A DNA stretch of 6,643 nucleotides from Acidaminococcaceae bacterium (lineage in GTDB: Bacteria > Bacillota > Negativicutes > Acidaminococcales > Acidaminococcaceae), in assembly GCA_028693975.1 (NCBI GenBank), contig JAQUUF010000064.1:1-6643 (forward strand), read 5' to 3'. Both the position numbers and the translations under genes were made by a program. Every line of letters begins with the position of its first letter. The stretch's first letter is position 1. The notes under the pieces were generated by a model. It was not told the DNA's origin, ran no database searches, and was given only the letters and a program-made list of their open reading frames with translations. This document shows positions 1 to 4,828 of this stretch, piece by piece.

Positions 1-5
1 TTTTT

Positions 6-134
6 CTATTGTGATGTTTGGATGTTTGTATTATTCAGATATCGTTCATCGGAATATATGATCCGTCGCCACTCGAGTTTTCGTCTTTTTCCAAAATTAA
101 TGAGAATTCCAAGCTTGATTCCTGATGACCGTAG
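6..134 (-). CDS. C-terminal fragment of a GxxExxY / PDDEXK_3-type protein
   Basis: Reading the minus strand from about 134 down to the TAG stop at 6-8 gives about 42 residues with no internal stop. They include LRSSGIKLGILINFG followed by KRRKLEWRRIIY. This matches the conserved C-terminal end of the small GxxExxY proteins (PDDEXK_3 nuclease-fold family), where a Tyr-Leu-Lys/Arg-x-Ser/Thr-Gly turn leads into a hydrophobic strand ending in Asn-Phe-Gly and then a Lys-Leu-Glu...Arg-Ile strand. The family is usually about 125-130 residues and has no firmly established function. The N-terminal part with the GxxExxY motif and the nuclease-like core are absent. Family resemblance stops at about 134, where the expected Tyr before Leu-Arg is instead Leu, and potA sequence takes over on the other strand. 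A tail of about 14 residues after the last conserved strand is not recognisable. The family call is from memory of the motif, not a search. Confidence 0.68.
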   Translation of the reverse strand, partial: LRSSGIKLGILINFGKRRKLEWRRIIYSDERYLNNTNIQTSQ

Positions 135-856
135 AAGAAAATATTCGCTTCGGTTTAATGATGAAAAAATTGCCCAAAAAAGAACAGCAGGAACGGATTG
201 ATCAAGTGCTGTACTTAACCCAACTAGAAGACTTACGCAATCGCCGTCCCCAACAAATGAGTGGTGGACAACAACAGCGTGTGGCCATAGCCAGAGCCTT
301 GGTAAATAACCCCAAGGTACTTCTTCTGGATGAACCTTTGGGTGCTTTGGATTACCAATTACGCAAAACCTTGCAAATAGAACTGAAAAACTTACAGCGC
401 GGGCTCGGACTTACCTTTGTCTATGTAACCCATGACCAAGAAGAAGCGCTAACCATGAGCGATAGGATTGTAGTCATGCACAAAGGTGTAATTGAGCAAG
501 ATGACCATCCCAACGCCATTTATCATCATCCCACCTCTCGATTTGTAGCCAAATTCATTGGCGAAAGTAATTTCTTTGACGTCGACGACAAACATGTTTT
601 GGCCGTGCGTCCGGAAAAGCTCAACCTCTGTGATGAAGATGCTGAGCAAGATAGCAATATGCCTGTTCCTAGCTTCTATGGTACAGTAGTAGATGTAGTA
701 TTCTATGGAACTATCGACAAAGTTTTTGTAAGATTGGATAATTCCAATCAAACTGTAGTTGCCTACCAATATTTTGATGATGTCAAGCGCTGGCAAGCGG
801 ACGAGAGAGTCGGCATCTGGTGGTACCCTCAAGATGGTGTGGAGGGAGCGCGATGA
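125..856 (+). CDS. potA: Spermidine/putrescine ABC transporter ATPase PotA, N-terminally truncated
   Basis: This is the ATP-hydrolysing subunit of the polyamine importer, on the cytoplasmic face of the inner membrane. Numbered from the ATG at 125, the 243 residues hold the ABC signature MSGGQQQR (45-52), Walker B with catalytic Glu LLLDE (66-70), the D-loop GALD (73-76), the H-loop His in THDQEEA (102-108) and a C-terminal TOBE-type domain (about 145-240, with AVRPEK at 160-165). MTVEENIRFG normally follows a Phe-Pro-His segment about 100 residues into PotA, so Walker A (GxSGxGKT), the A-loop and the Q-loop region are missing. No frame of bases 1-124 encodes them. The ATG at 125 has no ribosome binding site and an in-frame TGA lies at 116-118, so it is an internal Met rather than a true start. 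The gene ends in an ATGA overlap with potB. Either the true gene is broken here or the window's left end is chimeric. Confidence 0.93.
   Translation: MTVEENIRFGLMMKKLPKKEQQERIDQVLYLTQLEDLRNRRPQQMSGGQQQRVAIARALVNNPKVLLLDEPLGALDYQLRKTLQIELKNLQRGLGLTFVYVTHDQEEALTMSDRIVVMHKGVIEQDDHPNAIYHHPTSRFVAKFIGESNFFDVDDKHVLAVRPEKLNLCDEDAEQDSNMPVPSFYGTVVDVVFYGTIDKVFVRLDNSNQTVVAYQYFDDVKRWQADERVGIWWYPQDGVEGAR
841..846 (+). promoter_or_regulatory. Ribosome binding site of potB
   Basis: GGAGGG lies 6 bases before the ATG at 853, inside the last codons of potA. It selects 853 over the in-frame upstream ATG at 820, which would add 11 residues lacking any similarity to a permease N-terminus and has no Shine-Dalgarno sequence. 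Confidence 0.8.
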
Positions 857-1716
857 AACAAAAAAGTGGTAAGTACTTGGTTTTTCCGACAATCATCTGG
901 CTCAGCTTTTTCTTTATAATTCCTCTGCTTATCGTTATTGCCGTTAGCTTCGCGTCTCGTACTCCATATGGGCAAGTAATCTTTAATTTTCAGCTTGGCA
1001 ATTATGCAAGATTTTTGGAGCCTTTGTATCTAAGAATATTTATTGATACAATATTTGTCGCAGTCGTTACCACTGTTCTCACTTTTGTTATGGGTTACCC
1101 TTTGGCCTATACCATTGCAAAATTACCTAAGAAATGGCAACAGCCGGGATTAATCTTGGTAATGGCTCCTTTTTGGATTAATTTTTTGATTCGTTCTTAC
1201 GCTTGGGTTATTATCTTAAGAACTCAAGGCGTACTCAACACTATTTTGCTCAAGCTAGGTCTTATTCAACAACCGTTGGCCCTATTGTACAATGATGCGG
1301 CTGTGCTTTTAGGTATGGTTTATGCTCTTTTGCCCTTTATGGTTTTACCTATTTATGTAGCCATCGAGCAATTAGACACACGCCTCTTGGAAGCGGCTTC
1401 TGACTTAGGCGCTAAGCCCTTTACTGCTTTTCGCAAAATAACCCTGCCTTTGACAATGCCAGGTGTAGCCGCAGGCTCGATCCTAGTTTTTATTTCTTCT
1501 TTGGGGATGTTCGTTGTCCCAGATGTCATGGGCGGTGCCAAATCTGCCTTGGTCGGTAATTTAATTCAGAATCAATTCCTCTCTGCTAGGGATTGGCCTT
1601 TTGGTAGTGCTTTATCAATAATCTTGGCCATTCTTTCTTTAGTACTCATCATTCTTTACTACAAAGTACTACAAGCTAAGGAAGGAGGTGCCTCCGATGC
1701 GCAGAAACTGGCGTAG
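853..1716 (+). CDS. potB: Spermidine/putrescine ABC transporter permease PotB
   Basis: This inner-membrane permease forms the polyamine channel with PotC. It is 287 residues, close to the usual 275-290 for PotB. A short basic N-terminus (MKQKSGK) precedes the first membrane helix (about 8-31). Further hydrophobic segments lie near 63-87, 100-121, 150-171, 207-230 and 256-279, giving the six expected helices. The cytoplasmic coupling loop carries a good EAA motif at 180-200: Glu-Ala-Ala, the conserved Gly at 186, then Ile-x-Leu-Pro. This loop docks onto PotA. The segment APFWINFLIRSYAW (105-118) is characteristic of PotB-type permeases. The start codon overlaps the potA stop (ATGA at 853-856), indicating translational coupling, and the last 20 bases overlap potC. 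No promoter is visible upstream, so it is probably transcribed from a promoter before potA outside the window. Confidence 0.95.
   Translation: MKQKSGKYLVFPTIIWLSFFFIIPLLIVIAVSFASRTPYGQVIFNFQLGNYARFLEPLYLRIFIDTIFVAVVTTVLTFVMGYPLAYTIAKLPKKWQQPGLILVMAPFWINFLIRSYAWVIILRTQGVLNTILLKLGLIQQPLALLYNDAAVLLGMVYALLPFMVLPIYVAIEQLDTRLLEAASDLGAKPFTAFRKITLPLTMPGVAAGSILVFISSLGMFVVPDVMGGAKSALVGNLIQNQFLSARDWPFGSALSIILAILSLVLIILYYKVLQAKEGGASDAQKLA
1682..1688 (+). promoter_or_regulatory. Ribosome binding site of potC
   Basis: A perfect AAGGAGG sits 8 bases before the ATG at 1697, inside the coding end of potB. It decides the start. The in-frame GTG at 1688 overlaps the Shine-Dalgarno sequence itself and cannot be served by it. 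Confidence 0.88.
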
Positions 1717-2491
1717 TGCTTCCTTGTTTGCTTATTCCGGAGCGATTTTGGCATTTTTATATTTGCCTCTAGTTATTTTGGCACTTTATTCCTTTAATGC
1801 CTCGCGCATTAATGCCGTTTGGAGTGGCTTTACCTTGGATTGGTACAACTCTCTATTCCACAATCGGCGTGTAATAGAGGCTCTCATTAATAGTTTGGTT
1901 ATCGCCTCTATCTCTACTCTTGTTTCTACCGTTTTGGGTACGACGGCAGCCATAGCCTTGAATCGCTATCAGTACAAATATAAAGCGGTTATCAACGGTC
2001 TGCTCTATCTGCCCATACTAATTCCGGAGATAGTAATGGGACTGTCCCTTTTGGTTCTTTTCTCTCAAGCTTCACTTCCCTTGGGCAAAACCACCTTAAT
2101 CTTGGCGCACATCACTTTCTGTGTTTCCTTCGTAGTTATCACAGTGGGAGCTCGCCTAGAAGGTATGCGGCACGACCTAGAGGAAGCTGCCAGTGACCTC
2201 TATGCCACACCTTGGCAAACCTTCAGATATATTACCTTCCCTTTGGCCTTGCCTGGTATTATTGCTGGAGCTTTGATTGCTTTCACCTTATCCATTGACG
2301 ATTTTATCATTAGTTTCTTTGTGGCTGGTCCTAACTCTACTACCTTGCCACTTTATATTTATGCTATGGTTAAACGCGGTATTTCACCGGAAATTAACGC
2401 ACTGTCTACACTAATGATGTGTGCTACAATTTCACTGGTCATCATTGCCCAAATCTTACAACCTCAGCATACTTCTAAAAAAAATGACTAA
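1697..2491 (+). CDS. potC: Spermidine/putrescine ABC transporter permease PotC
   Basis: This is the second channel subunit, paired with PotB in the inner membrane. It is 264 residues, the usual PotC length. A basic start (MRRNWR) leads into helix 1 (about 9-32). Other hydrophobic segments lie near 63-86, 98-122, 134-152, 184-208 and 236-254. The C-terminal block with FTLSIDDFIISFF (196-208), GPNSTTLPLYIY and the VKRGISPEINAL segment is diagnostic of PotC. The EAA loop reads EEAASDLYATPWQTFRYIT then FPLALP (162-186), so the usually conserved Gly after EAAxxx is Tyr169 here; whether that is a lineage feature is not known from this window. The start overlaps the end of potB by 20 bases, and potD1 begins 24 bases after its stop, which supports a single transcript. 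Confidence 0.95.
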   Translation: MRRNWRSASLFAYSGAILAFLYLPLVILALYSFNASRINAVWSGFTLDWYNSLFHNRRVIEALINSLVIASISTLVSTVLGTTAAIALNRYQYKYKAVINGLLYLPILIPEIVMGLSLLVLFSQASLPLGKTTLILAHITFCVSFVVITVGARLEGMRHDLEEAASDLYATPWQTFRYITFPLALPGIIAGALIAFTLSIDDFIISFFVAGPNSTTLPLYIYAMVKRGISPEINALSTLMMCATISLVIIAQILQPQHTSKKND

Positions 2492-2495
2492 ATAT

Positions 2496-2503
2496 AAAGG
2501 AGG
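2496..2503 (+). promoter_or_regulatory. Ribosome binding site of potD1
   Basis: AAAGGAGG lies in the 24-base potC-potD1 gap, 12 bases before the ATG at 2516. The spacing is rather long but the match to the anti-Shine-Dalgarno is nearly complete. Confidence 0.75.
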
Positions 2504-2515
2504 CGTTTTGTCCAA

Positions 2516-3580
2516 ATGAAAAAAATAGTTTCTTTAGCTTTATCTCTTCTCCTAGGTTCTACTCTACTCTTAGCAGGTTGCGGTGGTTCTAGTGGCGGCA
2601 AAGCCAATACTCAGCCACAAACTCTTAACCTTTTTAGTTGGGCGGATAATTTTGACCCAGAGGTTCTAGCCGAATTTGAAAAAAAATATAACTGCAAGAT
2701 TAATTATGATGTATTTGCCAATAACGAAGAACTCCTTGCCAAAATTCAAGCAGGTGGAGCTCGTTATGACATCATCCAACCCTCTGATTATATGGTCGGG
2801 ACTATGATTAAGCTTGACCTTTTGGAAAAGCTAAACAAGAAAAACATTCCTAATTTGACTAATTTAAATACCTCCCTCCAGGCTCCAGCCTATGACCCCA
2901 CCGGCGACTACTCTTCTATCTACACTTGGGGCGTTACGGGTATTGCCTACAACAAAAAATATGTCAAAGTAGCTCCTACTTCTTGGGAAGATTTATGGAA
3001 CGAAGAGTACAAAGGTCGTGTTATTCTCTTGAATGACAACCGCGAAATAATTGGTATGGCTCTCAAAAAAGATGGCTTCTCCAATAACGCCACGGATCCG
3101 CGACAACTTGCCAAAGCCGTTGATGACTTAAAAGAGTTAGCTCCTTTGGTCATGGCCTATGACACTGATACGATTAAACAAAAATTTATTGCTGAAGAAG
3201 CTTGGATTGGTACTATGTGGTCCGGCGATGCTTCCTTTGCCTACAAAGATAATAAAAATATCGGCTTTGTTGTTCCCAAGGAAGGTACCACTATCTGGGC
3301 TGACACCTTTGCTATTCCCAGAGGCACCAAAAATAAAGAATTAGCCGAAAAATTTATCAACTTTATGTATGAGCCCAAGGTTAGTGCCAAAAATTATGAA
3401 TATATTGGCTATAATGACCCCAATGAAAAAGCTAAACAATATCATTCCGAAGCCTTCAATAATGACCCCATGCTGAAGATTGGTGCCGCTCATATTGATA
3501 AGGGTGAATGGCTAATTGATATTGGCGAAGCTATCACCGCCTACGACAAAGCGTGGACCGAGCTTAAAACAATTAAATAA
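2516..3580 (+). CDS. potD: Polyamine-binding lipoprotein PotD, first copy
   Basis: This 354-residue extracytoplasmic solute-binding protein captures spermidine or putrescine and presents it to PotBC. The N-terminus is a lipoprotein signal: two Lys, a hydrophobic stretch (4-18) and a lipobox LAGC with Cys22 as the lipidated residue, followed by a Gly/Ser-rich spacer. Compared with E. coli PotD contacts as I recall them, conserved positions are Trp42 (W34), Ser90 and Tyr92 (S83, Y85), Asp174 and Glu177 (D168, E171), Trp235 (W229), Trp261 and Asp263 (W255, D257) and Tyr299 (Y293). Changed positions are Ala43 (T35), Asn45 (Y37) and Leu333 (Q327). The acidic pair that grips the amine groups is intact, so polyamine binding is very likely, but the exact ligand cannot be fixed. 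A second copy follows after 19 bases, about two-thirds identical by eye. Confidence 0.93.
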   Translation: MKKIVSLALSLLLGSTLLLAGCGGSSGGKANTQPQTLNLFSWADNFDPEVLAEFEKKYNCKINYDVFANNEELLAKIQAGGARYDIIQPSDYMVGTMIKLDLLEKLNKKNIPNLTNLNTSLQAPAYDPTGDYSSIYTWGVTGIAYNKKYVKVAPTSWEDLWNEEYKGRVILLNDNREIIGMALKKDGFSNNATDPRQLAKAVDDLKELAPLVMAYDTDTIKQKFIAEEAWIGTMWSGDASFAYKDNKNIGFVVPKEGTTIWADTFAIPRGTKNKELAEKFINFMYEPKVSAKNYEYIGYNDPNEKAKQYHSEAFNNDPMLKIGAAHIDKGEWLIDIGEAITAYDKAWTELKTIK

Positions 3581-3587
3581 TTTTTAC

Positions 3588-3593
3588 GAGGTG
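3588..3593 (+). promoter_or_regulatory. Ribosome binding site of potD2
   Basis: GAGGTG lies 6 bases before the ATG at 3600, in the 19-base gap after potD1. It supports 3600 over the in-frame ATG at 3516, which lies inside potD1 and would bury the lipoprotein signal behind 28 extra residues. Confidence 0.75.
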
Positions 3594-3599
3594 AATGTT

Positions 3600-4652
3600 A
3601 TGTGCAAAAAATTACTTACCGGGCTGTTGCTTATCTTCCTCATAGCTGTCTTAGGCGGCTGCGGAGGCTCAAAAGACTCGTCTGATACCAAGGTCTTGAA
3701 TATCTATAGCTGGGCTGACTATTATTCACCTGAAGTGTTGGCCCAATTTGAAAAAGAAAATAATTGCAAGATTACTTATGATGTTTTTTCTAACAACGAA
3801 GAACTATTAGCCAAGATGCAAGCTGGTGGAGCTCAATTTGATATTATTCAACCTTCAGATTATATGGTCACTACTATGCTTAAACTAGGTATGTTAGATA
3901 AGCTGGAGTTAAATAAACTGCCTAACCTCAAAAACATTGCACATTCCCTCCAAAAAACGCCTTTTGACCCTACTGGCGAATACGCCCCTGTCTACACTCA
4001 CGGTATTACTGGCATAGTCTACAACAAGAAATATGTCAAAACGACTCCAACCAGTTGGAATGATTTGTGGAAATCCGAATACAAGGGTCATGTTATTTTG
4101 CTCAATGATTGCCGCGAAGTTTTTAGTGTAGCCTTAAAGAAAAATGGATTTTCCAACAACACAACTAACCCTGACGAAATTGCCAAAGCTTTTGGTGAAT
4201 TAAAAGCTTTAAACACCAATGTACTTGCTTATGATACCGAGAACATTAAGCAAAAATTCATTGCCAATGAGGCTTGGATTGGTATGATGTGGTCTGGCGA
4301 CGCTGCTTATTGCCGCAGAGAAAATCCTGATATTGGCTTTGTCATTCCCGACCAAGGCACGCTCATCTGGGCTGATACCATTGCTATCCCCAAGGGCTGC
4401 AAAAACAAGGAATTAGCAGAGAAATTTATCAACTATATGTATGACCCTAAGGTCAGTGCTAAAAACTTTGATTACATTGCCTTACCCAATCCCAATGCAG
4501 CAGCAATACCTTTGATGAACAAGGCTTACTCGCAAGACCCCATTCTCAAGCTAGGCAACGAGAGCGGCAAGAAAGGTGAGTGGCTGACCGATATAGGCGA
4601 AGGCATTACTACCTACGACAAATATTGGACCGAATTAAAGACCGGTAAATAA
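3600..4652 (+). CDS. potD: Polyamine-binding lipoprotein PotD, second copy
   Basis: This 350-residue paralogue of the preceding gene was presumably created by tandem duplication and has since diverged. The N-terminus (MCKK, hydrophobic 5-18, lipobox LGGC with Cys21) is a lipoprotein signal, placing the protein on the outer face of the inner membrane. Predicted ligand contacts by alignment to E. coli PotD are Trp38 (W34), Tyr41 (Y37), Ser86 and Tyr88 (S83, Y85), Asp170 and Glu173 (D168, E171), Trp231 (W229), and Trp258 and Asp260 (W255, D257). Departures are Ala39 (T35), Leu295 (Y293) and Leu329 (Q327). Relative to copy one it regains the first Tyr and loses the later one. It also has His134 where copy one and E. 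coli PotD have Trp, and extra cysteines (171, 238, 267). These changes suggest a different affinity or polyamine preference, not loss of function. It is the last gene of the operon, with a strong terminator 23 bases after the stop. Confidence 0.93.
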   Translation: MCKKLLTGLLLIFLIAVLGGCGGSKDSSDTKVLNIYSWADYYSPEVLAQFEKENNCKITYDVFSNNEELLAKMQAGGAQFDIIQPSDYMVTTMLKLGMLDKLELNKLPNLKNIAHSLQKTPFDPTGEYAPVYTHGITGIVYNKKYVKTTPTSWNDLWKSEYKGHVILLNDCREVFSVALKKNGFSNNTTNPDEIAKAFGELKALNTNVLAYDTENIKQKFIANEAWIGMMWSGDAAYCRRENPDIGFVIPDQGTLIWADTIAIPKGCKNKELAEKFINYMYDPKVSAKNFDYIALPNPNAAAIPLMNKAYSQDPILKLGNESGKKGEWLTDIGEGITTYDKYWTELKTGK

Positions 4653-4675
4653 TATTCATTCTACTAATAATGAGC

Positions 4676-4717
4676 AAGAGGAGCTTATCTCAGACGAGAT
4701 AAGCTCCTCTTTTGTGT
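4676..4717 (+). terminator. Rho-independent terminator of the pot operon
   Basis: A perfect 16-bp inverted repeat (arms 4676-4691 and 4696-4711, left arm AAGAGGAGCTTATCTC) closes on a 4-base loop AGAC. It runs into TTTTGTGTTT at 4710-4719. The T-run lies only on the plus-strand exit side and there is no matching A-run upstream, so it acts on the pot transcript and is not obviously bidirectional. Confidence 0.92.
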
Positions 4718-4735
4718 TTATGTTTCTTGGAGGGG

Positions 4736-4766
4736 GTGGCCCCACAAATAAAGACTGTGGGGCCAC
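4736..4766. repeat. G+C-rich 11-bp inverted repeat between convergent genes
   Basis: GTGGCCCCACA (4736-4746) and its exact complement TGTGGGGCCAC (4756-4766) flank a 9-base A-rich loop. It lies between the pot terminator and the autotransporter stop. Neither side has a U-run (the minus-strand exit reads CCCCCTCCAAG), so it is not a canonical intrinsic terminator. It could still stabilise the 3' end of the autotransporter mRNA or pause transcription. The rest of the 176-base gap (4767-4828) shows nothing I can assign. Confidence 0.7.
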
Positions 4767-4828
4767 AATGATGAAAAACAATGCCGGGACTAATTTGGGG
4801 AGTGAGCCCCGACACTAGGGAGAGCTGC

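Noticed and set aside
38..116. GATATC, CTCGAG, GAATTC and AAGCTT within 80 bases, resembling a cloning-vector polylinker
   Set aside because: About two palindromic hexamers are expected by chance in 124 bases, and the same stretch reads as a conserved protein C-terminus on the minus strand, which explains it better than vector DNA.
1..201. Plus-strand frame open from base 1 to a TGA at 199
   Set aside because: Its translation resembles nothing I recognise and it runs out of frame through clear PotA sequence.
449..892. 147-residue minus-strand open frame across the end of potA
   Set aside because: It lies antisense to the well-conserved PotA C-terminus and potB start, has no ribosome binding site and has no recognisable motifs.
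3516..3599. Upstream extension of potD2 from an ATG inside potD1
   Set aside because: It would put 28 non-signal residues before the lipoprotein signal; the ATG at 3600 has GAGGTG at good spacing.
4783..4820. Possible third hairpin around GGGG...CCCC near 4797-4811
   Set aside because: The stem is only 4-5 bp and neighbouring bases do not extend it; this is within chance for a G+C-rich stretch.
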